A DNA stretch of 64,000 nt, taken from Amyelois transitella. Taxonomy: Eukaryota; Arthropoda; Insecta; Lepidoptera; Pyralidae. The DNA is taken from assembly GCF_032362555.1 (NCBI RefSeq), contig NC_083534.1, positions 90,001 through 154,000 on the forward strand, given 5' to 3'. How positions within the stretch are numbered: position 1 is the stretch's first letter; each line of letters begins with the position of its first letter. A program made the position numbers and the translations under genes. The notes under the pieces were generated by a model that was not told the DNA's origin, did no database searches, and worked only from the letters and a program-made list of their open reading frames with translations. Below are positions 22,099 to 36,800 of this stretch, piece by piece.

Positions 22099-25000
22099 TA
22101 AATAGAATTCATTCACAGCGGCCTCGCCCGACTGTTCTAGACAACAACACACATATCACAAGAGCGACGGTTTGCTTACAACTACTCTCGGTGTAGCGAC
22201 GCGACTAGACTGTTCTAATATACGCATTTTTATAACGTATATGTTGACTACTATGTGTATAATCACTGAAAATATTTCATATGTGTATAATCACTGAAAA
22301 TATTTCAGGGATACCTAAGTATTTAATTCGACCAACCTTTTCTATAACTAGTAATTTTTTAACAATTAGTATTTTATTACTGTGACATATTTATGGAAAT
22401 TTTTCAAACACTGTTAGTGTTCCCCGGCCTGCAGGAAGTCGGCGAGTCGCCACACCGAGCTGACTTGGCACAAGGAGGAAGGCCACAGACTCTAAGACCG
22501 CGTTGATTCATTCGGCAACCCAATAATTTTTAATTTCTTTCATTCATTCATTCAGTTTAATTCAACTTTAGAGCCGGAGAGAGAAGATATGGCATATTCC
22601 TATCAACATTTGCTTGAAATCCCCCACGTTCGTTTCTCATCATGCCCTGGCTGGGATTCGAACCCAATTCGATTTAAGTAATTAAATCGAATCAAATCGA
22701 ATTGGGGTATTTATTTGTCTTGCAATAACCTCAATCGTTGCCGAATGAATAAACGACTTAAACTCTTATATACACAAATAGTAGCGGACTGCCACGATCT
22801 AAACTACCCTGCGTATTTACAATGGTTTTATACACAGACATACCCATAGCTAGACCGCGGGTGAGATACGATACATCGTGGTATCATAGGAGGTATTCAT
22901 AATTTTAATGTATTCTCTCGTCCACATTCCTTATTCTAAGTTTGGATTATTGTGAAGTTGACGTTGTTGAAAATGCTGCAGTACGGTTTGTTAACGATTC
23001 TCTTGCAGTGATGCTTTGGAAGCGTCACCAAACATAGCTTTAAGTCCTTTATTCGACGTCAACCAATGTTTAAAAAAAAAGAGGTTACGATTATTAAGTG
23101 TATCGCAATAAGAAACATTTTTGTGGCCCAAAAGTCTCACAGGTTCTGTTCATAATAAGACAGATAGAGGTTCCTATACACCGAAATCATAAATAGGACA
23201 GGTTTTTCTGTCGTTGACTGGACACCTCTTCCCCGAAGGGGTCGGCAGAGATCACATCTCTCTGCTTACCACGATCACAATAAGATTGCAATATTTATTG
23301 GCTCGTAGCGTAAAGATGCCGCCGCGTCTAGCTATATGTATGTCTATGGTGACAAGTAAAATAAAAATGACCTTGAAACAGTACCTCATATTCTATAAAC
23401 GTTGTACAAGAGACAGAAGTTAGTTATACCGACAAATACTCTAATATCACTAGTTGACACACAGAGGACAGGCGACATCACAGCGGGGCAGTGTCAGCTG
23501 GGAGGTTGTGGCGCAGTTCGTCATATTCGATCGCTTGTGAATGAAGATTTGTCCTAAATACAGCACACCTACATGTGAGCGCTTGCGCATAAGGTCATTT
23601 TTGTTTTGAAATGATGTCAGGTCAATAATTAGGCCCCGAAACACTTCTGTGGAGGGTGCAACAGCACGCAGAGATGAGAGAGTTAGGGTAAAGATTATAG
23701 ACTTATCATTATTGAAAACAAAATGTTTACATCCATCGGAACATGACTTCTCAGTCTTCTCAAGACTGTCGGCTCAGTTTACACCGTAAGGGACAAAGAC
23801 GAGGAAATGTTAACAATAATAAATTCCACAAGTCAAACTAGCGCAATCACTCAGTACGTGCAATTCAATAACGAAAACTGTACCCGGTTTTTACCCCACT
23901 GATCCATATCTTAAGATATAAATAAACATATCTTAAGGTCATGCTAAGCGACGATCTTTAGAGGTAAACCGAAAAATATGAAATGACAAAGTGCATTAAG
24001 AAAAATGTCATTCTGCAAAACTGACCCGTTCCAGCCCGCCGAGCACGCACTACGTCACAGCTGGCTCGGGGCACCACGTGGATTCTAAAAGGTTCTTATA
24101 CTACCATTAAAATTTTAATGTACATTTAAAATTATTTTCTAACGAAAGTTACTAAAGATTTACAATAGAAGGTCAGCTTGTGTAAGTCCTAGTTATCGGG
24201 TTCTCGCCAGAGACTGTATAAAAATTATACCTATTAAGTTTTGCTTAGAACTTAAGCAAATATGGCAACACTTACAAAGAGGCGGTTTTTAGACTGAGTC
24301 GTTAGACGAGTATTGCCACATTCTTTACATCTGCTAAACTTTGGGGAAATAATGTTTCTTTAACTTTATTTTCTCATTATTTTTACATGTCACTCAGCTT
24401 GGTATATGCATTTTTAGAATCGGGTAGTGTATTACACATTGTAAATTAATATCTAGTAATTTTATTTTTTCTTTTACTCATTTTGATCATAGTGTTCCAT
24501 GTAGAGTCCCCTGGGGAGAGCCCGGCGTCCACCTAACTTTTTGGGTTCAACGTGTATCTCTCTACATACATGTGTTAGTTATAACTGACTAGGTGCCTAA
24601 TTTATAAACCGCTCAAAATTTCAATTAGATTTTTTGCAGTACTTCATTGCTGTAGATATAACGATTTATTGCTCTTCTTGAATTCTAGGATAAAATCATA
24701 AACCGTTATTCAAAAAGTAAATAAAATTGCTGAACTACGTGCGTATGTACACAAAATAATTCTTATAAACAATATTATTTCTCACATAGGTACTATTAGT
24801 GTTTATTAAAAGATAATATGCTTTTAAAATTTTGGGAAGTACCCTTTATAAAACACTGTTACTTATCTACACTCATATTATATTCATTAAACTTAAAATA
24901 GTTTAATCAACAAGTCATATATATATATTCAATCATGATCGAATTATATTCACGGTCGAGCCACGAGTCGCCTGCAGTTCTGCAGAGTAACTTGACCTCA

Positions 25001-25150
25001 TGAATTTGCTTCATAGTAATCGGTCAAGTTTCTCGCCAGCGACTGGACATAAGCGGCATGGCAGTAAGTGATTGTACAAATAACACGTCCACAATGACTT
25101 GTATGAAACAGTTTTGTCAAACTGGAATGGTTTCAGTGAACAAGTCCCGG

Positions 25151-28100
25151 CTACACCAGCTCCAGCACCTTGATGGTGCCCTGGCTGTTGGCGGCCAGCA
25201 GCACGCGCGCGTCGGCCGCGCGCCGCCAGCACACCGCCGACACGAACTCCGAGGGCTCCTCGTCGCGCCGCTCCCGCTCCAGGAACCCGCGCACCGCGTC
25301 GAACCGGTACGCCAGCAGCGGCCGCGAGAGGCCCGCGTAGTACACGTACAGCGCGTTGTTCTCCGAGCCGCACGCGACGTACTTGCCGTCCGTGGCGAGC
25401 CCCACGAAGTTCTTCTCGTTGGCGTGGCCCGTGAACGACCTGACGCACCTGGGCGAATCGACGCTCCAGAGCTTGAGCTGCGAGTCGGTGGACGCCGACA
25501 CCAGCGTCTTGGAGTCGAGGAACTTGACGTAGGACACCGCCTTCCTGTGGTCGCGGAACACGGCCAGCGGCGCGCGCGTGGCGCGCAGGTCGTAGTAGTG
25601 CACGCAGTGGTCGGCCGAGCCGAAGGCCAGGTGGCACGACGAGCGCGGGTTGAAGCGCACGCAGCACACGTTGAACTTGGCCTCCAGCGTGGCCACGGAG
25701 CGCTCGGCGTTCAGCGCCCACAGCTTGACGCGCGCGTCGTCGGAGCCCGAGGCCAGCACGCGGACGTCCGCGCGGTTGAAGTGCACGCTCCAGCAGCGCT
25801 TGTCGTGCTCCTGCAGCGCGCGCGTCTGCTGCCCCGTGCCCGCGTCCCACACGGCCACCGTGCCCTCGTAGTCCGAGGACGCCAGCACGTTCTTGTGGTA
25901 GGCGTTCCAGGACACGCACGACACCTTGTGCGAGCACTGCATCTCGGCGCACGGGTAGTGCACGTCCACCGCGTCGCGCACCACGGCCTCGAACTCGAAC
26001 ACCTTGATCCGCTTGGTGACGCCCGCGATCGCGAAGAACTCCTCGTCCTTGTCGAACTCGATGGTGGACACGATGGTGGAGTAGTTGATGGCGTCGCTGC
26101 AGTACGACAGCGTGGCGAGCGGCCGCAGCGCGCGGTACCGCGTGAAGGCGGCCAGGTCCTCGCGGAAGGCGTCCAGCCCGCGCGCGCCCCCCACGCTGCT
26201 GCGGGCGCCGGGCTCCGGGCCCGGCTCCGCGCACATGCTGGACGGGCCTGCAACACGCACTAGACTGTTACACATCTCCTCAGTAACACAAACAAATATG
26301 AACAATGAAAAGACATAGAGAGTCACCAATATGCGTGTCGGGCGCGGTCTGGTCGCCCTGCGCCTGCGGCGGCAGCAGGCTGGGCGCCTGCGGCACGTGG
26401 TCGTCGCTGGCGGCGGGCGCGGGGGTGGCGGGGGCCGCGGGGGGCGCGGCGGGGGGCGCGGGGGCCGCGGGGGGACTCTCCGCCGCCGCGGGGCTCACCG
26501 ACCCGGGGAAGTACAGCTCGTCCGCGCGGTGGGCGAAGTAACACTGCGGCGAATCGGTATTTATATAATAGTGGCGTACCACAGGGCTCTCATTTCAGCC
26601 CTTCACTGTTTTTGGGTATTCATTTGGTCTCGTTGTTAGTTTCTTGTAAAGCTCGACCAGAATCAAAGCTAACCTCGCTATTTTGAAGTTTAAATTTAAA
26701 TATTTAACTGGCAACAATAGTCAAGGGTATTACGATTATTCTACACTATTTCACTATCACTAGTTTCTCTGCAAACTACTGCTGTCCCTCATATCCCTTA
26801 TAAATATTATAAATGCGAAAGTCTGTCTGTCTATGTTCCGCTTTACAGACCGATTCGAATGCAATTTGGTATTCTAACTTACGACGCGTTATAACATAGG
26901 ATTTTTTTTTATCAATATCTAATATTCTAAAATGGAAGGTGCAAGTTCGAAAAGACAGGTAAAATCATCGCTAATATATAATGTGTGCGTGTATACCTGC
27001 ACGAAGTCGTCGAAGTGCGCGGTGAGGCGCCGCCAGCGCGCCGCCAGCGCGTCGCCGCCGCCCGCGTGGCGCGCGAAGCTCTCCTCCTCCGCCGGGCTCT
27101 CTGCGGGGGACGCTGCATCGTGAGCGCATCGGAGAGGTGGAGCAATCAATCAAGATACATATAATCATGTCTATGTCCCTGAGTGTGGATGAAGCGAATG
27201 AAGTATGCAGAGATCGAGGCAAGTGGAAAGAGTAGTCTCTACCTTCCCCTCCGGGAAAGAGGCGTGATTTTATGTATGTATGTATGTATGTCTATTAATC
27301 ATGTCTATATCCCTTGCAAGAAAGACAGAGCCAAACAGTCTTGAAAAGACTGAAAGTTTGGCCTGAGATGGAGTTGAGTTTCAAATAGTGATAGGTTGCT
27401 AGACCGTCGCCTACAAGAAGAATTTCAGTTTATTAGCTTTTCCCTTAGTCGCTATTTACGAAATCCAAGGAAAAGATATGGAGTGGTCCTATTCTAAAGT
27501 GCCGGGAACCACACGGATACAAACAATCACGTCATTTTCCTCGAAATAGAGCAAGACCGAGCCAACAGTCTCGAAAAAAACTGAAAACAAGTGTATGGCG
27601 ATGGAACATTATACCACAAAGACAGATTAACGATATGGGAATTATTGAATGATCTATTTCAGATTTATCGACAGCTTATATACTAAGGTAAATTGTGAGA
27701 AGTAGGGTGACCTCGCTGAGTGTGTACCACGTGCTGTACGCGCTACAATATTATTTACTGGAACACAAAAAGTGCATCACGATGGCCTCTGTGGCGCAGC
27801 GGTAGTACGCTTGTCTGTCACACCGGAGGTCCCGGGTTCGAATCCCGGCCAGGGCATGATGAGAATATAACTTTCTCTGATTGAACTGGGTCTTTATATA
27901 AGTATTTATTATAAAATATATTATCGTTGAGTTAGCATCTCATAACACAAGTCTCGAACTCACTTCGAGGCTGACTCAATCAGTTTAATTTGTCCCGAAT
28001 ATTTTGCAACGGGAGCGATGATTCGGGCTCGACCGCCACAAAGGGAAGATCTTTCGCCAGGCTAGGTGTTATGCCTGGGGAACCGCGATTCTATTTTTTA

Positions 28101-30772
28101 TTTTTGTGACTTGTGGCGCAGAGATTTCGCCACATATTTTTTATTATTATTGGCGACCGGCAACCAATCACTGACCTTTATCCCTGCCGCCGCCCGCCAG
28201 CGCGTGCAGCTCGCCGTGGAGCGCCTCCTCGTCTTCGGCCGTGGGCAGCCGGCCCAGCGAGGCGGCCCCCGCGCTCAGATCGCGGAGAACCTGGCCGGAA
28301 ACCGGGGGAATTGAGAAGGTGTTTCTATTAGGTAGTAGTTATAATTAGATTTAAGTTTTGTGACGTCAATAAGTGATACCTTGTATCCAATTTTGAAAAT
28401 AAATCTATTCTATTCTATTCAAAATTAACCGGGAAATCTTTACCTGTTAAACATTATCGACAGAGTGCTACGTACTACTGAGGGAGCTTCATTACATTCA
28501 TTAAAATAATTGGAGTCCCCCAAGGATCTATTCGGAGTCATTTTGATATAATTATAGAAAGTTACAGGAATAGAAAAGGGTATGTTAAGATGGTTTTGAT
28601 AGTGGGGAGAGGATTAATGAAAGCAGGTTGACTAAGCAAATATACAAGGAGAGTGTGGATGAAAAGGTGGGAGTGGGAAAACCTAGACGAATGTATCTTG
28701 ATCAAATTTCTGGGGGACGTGCTGGCAAAAGATCAGGTCAAGAGTAGAGAAGAGAGTTATGAATGTGGATGAAGCGAAAGAATTATGCAGAGATCGTGGC
28801 AAGTGGATAGCTGTAGTCTCTGTCTACCCCATCGGAAAAAGGCGTAATGTTTGTGTCTAATAAACCTATATACATACCGCACAAACTTGACCTACATCCC
28901 TCTAACTAGTTAAGCTTCCTTAGCCAACTGTTCTAGCTGATGTGACCTTTGCCAGTGCAGTTGCATCAGGAACTCGTACAGGAATGCCGCAGAGATTCAG
29001 CTTCTAGCCATCGTTTCCGCCTTCGTAGAACATCGAGCATGCGGTCATAAGAGTCCCGCAAGGAGCTACTTTAAGACCTTTATCACTTTTTGGAGTCCCT
29101 CAAGGTTTTTACCTGGGCCCACCATAATTTAATTTTAACTGTCATTAGTAACTTACCTCACAAACATGATCCATGTCCTTCCTCACGAGTTGAGCTTCCC
29201 TCGCCAGCTGCTCAAGCTGGTGTGACCTATGTTTGTGCAGCTGCTTGAGGAACTCGTACAGCAGCCGATGGTGGGCCGCGGCCGACTCGGCCTCCAGCAA
29301 CCGTTTCCGCCGCTGCAGGACGTCCAGCATGCGCTCCACGTCGGGCATGCCGAGGTGGCGGGACTCCGCCGCCACCAGAACTCGGAGACGCTCCGCGTCG
29401 GCGATGGTCTGGCTCGCACCTACGGAACAATAACCATAAAGTCAAAACTACACTTGTTCATTAGTACTACCCGCGGCTCCATACGCGAGAATCTGAGCAG
29501 CCTTTGTGTTATTCTGTTATTGTAAAATCTGCGCCGTTCATGAAAGAAGAAGAAATGGCACCAATAGAAAAGAGAATACGACGACTCCATCCCTTTTCTA
29601 GGAAGGTCGAAAAAGGGGACAAAGGGATAGGCTTATAAACTTGGGATTCTTTAAGGCGATGGGCTAACAACCTGTCACTACTTTAATCTACTTTATTCTA
29701 TCATTAAGCCAAACAGCTGAACGTGGTCGTTGGTATACCGAGATTGTTGGCTGAGTTTACCCCGCAAGGGATATTGACGTGATTATGTGTATGTATGTAA
29801 AATCTGCGGTTATTGTTTGAACTATACCCATTCAGTATTCTTTGCGTCAAAGGCTTGATAGCTGTCATACTTGCAAACTTCTGGATTTACAAGAACTGAG
29901 GAGTATCTCCATGTAAATGTAATCTCAGACAGCAATGTGAACTCAGTGACCCTGGTAACAGAGGACTTTTATTATGATGACACTACATAACAATTTGTTT
30001 CTTCACTTCCTGAGCACTTAATTCCTTATTCCTTAGAATATTATTATTAGGTATGTGTTAAAATTATAAAAGTCCATTGTACTCACTGGAGCCGGGCGTG
30101 TTGGGCCTCGCCCTCGCCAGTCTCCGCTTAGCCACCAGCTCGTTCAGCAGGAAATTGGGGAAGATGTGATCCCTGGAGGCGAGCGCGGCGCCGCACTTGG
30201 GGCAGCGGCGGTGCAGCTCCACGGACTTGGCGATGCAGCCGTAGCAGAACGAGTGGCCGCAGCGCGTCACGTACGCCTCCTCGATCAGGTCGAAGCACAC
30301 CGGGCACAGGAGGTCGCAGTCCTGGCGATACCACAATGTACATAACTATGTAGTTACCATCCTTCTTATATTATTTTATTGTTGGAACACCAACATTAAA
30401 ATATTTTATTTTTTTTAATTTGTTTGTTCGATATGGCAACATTGTACATCCGATCTTCCTTCCTGTTGGTCACCGCAATAAAGCGACACGAGTCTTGTCC
30501 GTTAACTCAAGGAATTTTATTTTACCAGTCCAATACATACAGTCCACTTTACATTACAATCTATCCATTTACATACTTTTTCATGGTCCTTCAAGGCCAG
30601 TAAATTTCCAGAAGTTTAGTGTGAGTGATGTGCAGTACATAATTCCGCATTGTTCCTTTTGGTTAGAAGACGCTACGCGGGAAGACGCCATCACAGTGCA
30701 CCGGATAGACGGGAGTACCTACATGTTGCATTCATTATTACTACGCTTTTATTAGCTTGGGTTGTATGTATG

Positions 30773-30803
<31 letters not shown>

Positions 30804-33800
30804 CGGAATCTTTGAGCTTAATTTTCACTGATTTCTAAACGTCTGATCAACTTGAAACTTTGCACACGTATCAAGGACCGATGACAATGCAATATTTTGA
30901 TAAGAGTTTCTCATTATCCTTATTAAAACTGCCAGGATTAATAAATTCATTTTTAGATCCTTCGTATGAGAGTAAGAGAGACAGAGATAGTACCAGTGCC
31001 AGTAATCTCCATACAAGAAACCAAGAAGTTCTGACGTATAAGGAGTCCAAAAAGAGATGTAATATATTTCCATATAATGTTACTATTAACCTGAGGCTTT
31101 TTTATTTCATCGCATCGCTCCATTTAGAATTACCATTAGAAACAATAGTAGAATTAGTAGAATATTTTAAAACAATAAAAAATATATAAGTAATAAAACA
31201 AAAGTAATAAATGAAAATTGAACAACTAAATTTACAACAATACAAGAATAAAGTTACTACCTACAGAACTTTGCGATATTTAATACGTATTTAACATATT
31301 AATGCAATTCTTGAATTAACATTGGGTATCTTTTGCCTATTTATAATAGCAACACTGTAATACTCGTTTAAGACATGAGTGACAGTTTTTTTTACTACGC
31401 TTTTATTAGCTTGGGTTGTATGTATGTATGTATGTATGTATGTAACGGAATCTTTGAGCTTAATTTTCACTGATTTCTAAACGTCTGATCAACTTGAAAC
31501 TTTGCACACGTATCAAGGACCGATGACAATGCAATATTTTGATAAGAGTTTCTCATTATCCTTATTAAAACTGCCAGGATTAATAAATTCATTTTTAGAT
31601 CCTTCGTATGAGAGTAAGAGAGACAGAGATAGCACCAGTGCCAGTAATCTCCATACAAGAAACCAAGAAGTTCTGACGTATAAGGAGTCCAAAAAGAGAT
31701 GTAATATATTTCCATATAATGTTACTATTAACCTGAGGCTTTTTTATTTCATCGCATCGCTCCATTTAGAATTACCATTAGAAACAATAGTAGAATTAGT
31801 AGAATATTTTAAAACAATAAAAAATATATAAGTAATAAAACAAAAGTAATAAATGAAAATTGAACAACTAAATTTACAACAATACAAGAATAAAGTTACT
31901 ACCTACAGAACTTTGCGATATTTAATACGTATTTAACATATTAATGCGATTCTTGAATTAACATTATGTAACTTTTGCATATTTATAATAGCAACACTGT
32001 AATACTCGCTTGTAAAATGAGTGACAGTTTGTTTATTTATGTAAAATAAGTTTTGCAGTAAGTTTTGAATTCGATTCTAACACCTGTAAACTTTCTTTCT
32101 GTTTTTTTACCGGTGCCTGTGTATTTACCTATTTGCACTTTGTTTTGTGCTGATAACTTGTCGTTATTTGGAGTTTGGAATCTTCCGTTGAGTCGAGCTT
32201 TGTTCTTCCGGATATTCGTGTGATTTTATCATCTGAGATTGGACTCTGACTGTGTTCACTGTGTTGTGCAGATATTTTGAGATAGGACTCCTGTAAAAAG
32301 TACCTGATTATTTGAGATAGGAGTCCCAAGTTTGTGTTTGTTTTTGTGAAAGACAGATTTTACTACAAAAGTGCCACGATGTCTTCAGATAAACATTGTT
32401 GCGTTCCTGGTTGTAAAGGCAGTGGAGGTATGTTTGAAATATTTTTGTTCCTGTATCAATCTGCCTCTTAATCTTGTGGTTTGATTCCTGGCAAGGCCAC
32501 AATCGAAAATTGTTATGTTTGCTGGATAGTCAAAAATATTATTAACAGTGATTTATCACTATAAAATTCTTTTCAACTGGGTTTAACAATCATCATACAT
32601 ACATGCATACATAAAATCACGTCTATATCCCTTGCGGGGTAGACAGAGCCAACAGTCTTGTAAAGACTGATAGGCCACCTTCAGCTATTGGGCTTTAAGA
32701 TAGAATTGAGATTCAAATAGTGACAGGTTGCTAGCCCATCGCCTAAAAAAGAATCATGATGATGAGAATATTATGAGATTTAATCCAATCAGGCCACATA
32801 TAACTTTAAGAAAGTTAGTTGTGAAAACCTCCGGTGATGGGCGCATGGTTGCGAAAGTCATTTCTAGTAAGATAGTTATACAGCGTAGTAGAAGTAGTAG
32901 GAAGTTAACACTTCTACCAAAAAATAATTGTATAAAAAAACTAAAAAACTAGGCGTTTTATTGCTAATCAAACTAAAAAATAGAAAATAAATAATAGTTT
33001 AAAAAAAACTAAAAAACTACGCTTTATTGCTAATCAAACTAAAAAATAGAAAATAAAATTTAAAGACAAAGGAATTATAAAACAGTAGTAGCAAGTCGAA
33101 CAATCGGTTATTGTTGAAATTTATGTAAAGAATCGCTTCATTTCCCACTATTTGTCATCCTATTAAATCCATACATTAAATAGTATCAACCTCTTTTTCA
33201 CATGTTACTGGCCAGTTATAAAAAGTTACATGTTTTGTTTTTTATTAAGGAACTTGAGTGAAAAAATTTGAATATCAAAAACTAACTACGCAATAGTTCA
33301 TCAAAGAGATACATAATTTTAGGGTCGCTTTTATTTTACAATATATATTATTTAAAGTGTGTGTGCGTTTTTATTTGTTGTGAAGCTCTAATATCGTAGT
33401 TCGCGAATTGAACAAAATTGGTGCCGAAACCCGGGAATAACATTCAAAAAGACTTATGAAACATTCTATGAAGTGGTAGTGGTGAGTGCTATAAATCGAG
33501 CTAATTTGGACCATGAAACTGTGAGTAAATGAACTTATAAAATTAACGAATTATTGAACTTGCTAATTTCACGAAGTTATATGAACTTTTAAAAAATTTA
33601 AGTGATTTCATTAACTTTGAATAATTCGAGTTATACCGAGTGACTAGACGGGAAATACATACACAAACGTTTTAAGAGAGACATTTATAAAGAATTTAAT
33701 TAAATATTCCATATATTTTGATTAGTTTCAATAGGTATTCCATTGACTTTTCACTAAACAAACTTGCCTATCATCATGAGTGTGAATAAATCAATCGTTA

Positions 33801-36800
33801 TCCAAAAAGAAAGACTTGCCAAGTTATTAAAAGCTGAAAGTAATTACAAAAAGAGTCCGAAGGACAGAATAACACGAGGATATATAGAAACTAGACTAGA
33901 AAATGTTGATGCTTTATGGAAAGAATTTAATCAAGAGCATTTCAATATTTACGGTTCAGCAACTACAGAAGAAATCAAAACTCAAGAGTATTTTGTTAAA
34001 GGGATATACGATATTTTTGAAGAAACTTACACTCACTACAAGGGTTGTTTGAAAGAGGCTCTTCGTGGAACGGGAGATGTCTTCGAGGAAGCCCAAGGGT
34101 CCATGGAATCTCAGTCTGTCGTAGAAAAACACAGGTCCAACGAAGTCAAATTACCAAAAATCGAGTTACCAAAATTCTGTGGTAAATATGAAGACTGGCA
34201 GCAATATTTTGATCTTTTTACCTCACTTATACACAAGAACCGTAGCTTGTCCGCTGTAGAAAAACTGCACTATCTTAAAAGTACTTTATCAGGCGAAGCT
34301 GAAGTTCTTATAAGAAATTTGCCCACCACGGATTTAAATTACGATGCTGCCTGGAAAAAATTGATAGCTCGATACAACAACAAAAGGTACAACTTAAACA
34401 TAATACTCAAGAATTTATTCAGTCAAAAACAAATAACTAGCGAATCAGCCCATGCAATTAGACGTTTGTTGGATACGACAACGTCGTGCATCACCTCAAT
34501 TAATAATTTAGGAATCGATACAAAGCAGTGGGATGTCATCCTCATTTTCTTGGTGGTGTCCAAGCTAGACAATGAATCACTCCGTCAATGGGAAGTCAAT
34601 ACCAGTGGAATTGCATCCGATGCCTTACCTTCGTGGTCTGATCTGGTAGTATTCTTAGAATCTCGTTTTCGGACACTGGAAATGATTGACAGTGGTAAAG
34701 AAATTTCCAAGGCTCCTCAATACAAACGTACAGAGAAGGTTAAATCATTTGCATCTGTTCAAGACAACATTACAAAACATCAATGTACTATGTGTTCGGG
34801 AGATCATTTTCTCTACCAATGCAAGAGCTTTGGACAGCTAATACCACGTGAGAGACAAGAGTTCGTACAGACCAAATCGCTATGTTATAACTGCTTATCA
34901 CCCACTCACTCAGTATACAAATGTCGTTACACAACAAGTTGCCGTAGATGTGGTAGACGACATCACTCCTTGCTTCATCAAGAGAAGGAGAAACAGCAAG
35001 AGCTTACAAATAATTCGGAAAACAATCACGCGCACACACAATCACAGCGACAAAATCAAGCAGATATTCAACATTCATCACCCAATCATGGCGTGAACGT
35101 CGTTGCCAATTTTGCGAAGGAAGAAGCGGTCATCGGTTCAGCTGACGTTCTTTTGGCAACGGCCATTGTAAAAGCATATTCATTCAACGGAAAGTATTGT
35201 CTACTGCGTGCCTTGATTGACCAAGGCTCTCAAGCCTCCTTTGTAACAGAAGAGACTGTTCAAACGTTAGGCCTTAAACGTATACCTGTTAGCGGCTGTG
35301 TGTCAGGGGTAGGAGATGGTCGACTGCATATAAGACATATGGTTTCTTTCCGTATTGAGTCTCGTAGGGACCCAAGTAAATGTATTCAAATTTCTGCTTA
35401 CGTATTAAGATCTCTTATTTCGCGTTTGCCTTCTAGCAAACCCTCATCACCTGATTGGTCAGAAATCGAGAACCTATCACTGGCCGATCCAGGATTTATT
35501 TCACCTGGTAGAATCGACGTTTTACTAGGAGCCGAAGTATACGGCGACATCATTTTGAATGACATCATCAAACACCCAGAGGGACACTTATTAGCACAAA
35601 ACACTATCTTTGGGTGGATCATTTCAGGTAAGGTGCCGCAAGGAGCACCAACTGATGTCACAAAAATGGTAAGTTTAAATGTTCAGGTCAAAGAAGACTT
35701 TTTACTCAAACAGTTTTGGGAGTTAGAAAACGAGCCAAACTCAATTCAAAAGAAATTCAGCAAGATGGAAGAAAAATGTGAAGAGTTTTTTGATTTAACT
35801 ACTACTAGAAACAAGGAAGGTAGGTTTGTGGTTAGATTGCCTTTTAACAGCGATGATCCAGAGTGTCAATACGGAGGGTTGAAGGAGATAGCACAGAAAA
35901 GATTTTATCATTTGGAGAAGAAGCTACAGAAGAACCCGAAATTAAAAGAAGAATATGGTAAGGTAATGCAGGAATATCTGGACCTGGGTCACATGAAGGA
36001 GATTAAGGACGAAGCAATTCATCCAAAGGCAGTGTATTTTCCACATCACGCCGTCGTAAGGGAAGACAGAGAGACGACAAAATTACGTGTTGTTTTCGAC
36101 GCATCATGTAAAGGCGCGAACGGCGTTTCATTAAATGACAACCTCCTTATCGGTCCCAAACTACAGCAAGATTTAAGGCACATTTTGATGAGATGGCGAA
36201 GATTCCCAATATGTATAGTTGCAGACATAGTCAAAATGTACCGGCAGGTACGTATACACGATGACGACACACGCTTTCAAAGGATATTATGGAGATTCAA
36301 CCCAGATGAACCACTGGGTCAATTCGAGTTGCTCACACTCACCTTTGGAACAGCATGTGCACCTCATCTAGCAGTAAAATCACTGCAACGTTTAGCAGAG
36401 GATGAACAACTCAACTACCCTACAGCATCAGAAATCACGAAACGAGATTTCTATGTCGACGATTTAATGACATGCTGTGAAACAGAAGAAGAAGCTATTC
36501 AAATTTATACTGAAATGAACAAGCTAATGGAAGCGGGCGGTTTTCAATTACAGAAGTGGAGTAGCAACAACAAGGTATTGCTCCAGTTCATCGGTCAAGA
36601 TAATCAGAAAACAGCTCCATCAATTCACATTAAGGCTGACAACATGGTAAAAGTCCTGGGCATTTGTTGGAACAGAAATTCAGACGAATTTCAATATACA
36701 GTAGAGTTACATGAAGTTAATAAATCACCAACAAAGCGCCAGGTGTTGTCTGACATTGCTCGTATATACGACCCAATGGGTTGGATTGCTCCAGTTGTTT

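Larger units (their letters stand above)
18612..25150. other. Repeat-rich spacer between convergent genes
   Basis: No host exon was recognised. It holds family A copies (19070-19135, 20405-20670, 21083-21255, 23753-23805), RTE-like LINE tails (19370-19530, 21520-21725), a hairpin (22046-22098), a 28-bp tandem duplication (22252-22307) and a SINE fragment (22617-22670). Its right end should include the COP1 3' untranslated region. Confidence 0.6.

Noticed and set aside
25058-26263. A 401-codon plus-strand frame and other frames opposite COP1 exon 7
   Set aside because: GC-rich codon-bias shadows of the COP1 WD40 exon; low-complexity His/Arg/Val composition and no family match.
27785-27857. 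tRNA-Asp-like gene
   Set aside because: A and B boxes and the T-arm are good, but the acceptor and anticodon stems are mismatched and a conserved SINE body follows, as at 56547.
30825-31831. Small frames of 82 and 109 codons repeated twice
   Set aside because: They belong to the 650-bp tandem duplication and show no recognisable protein features.
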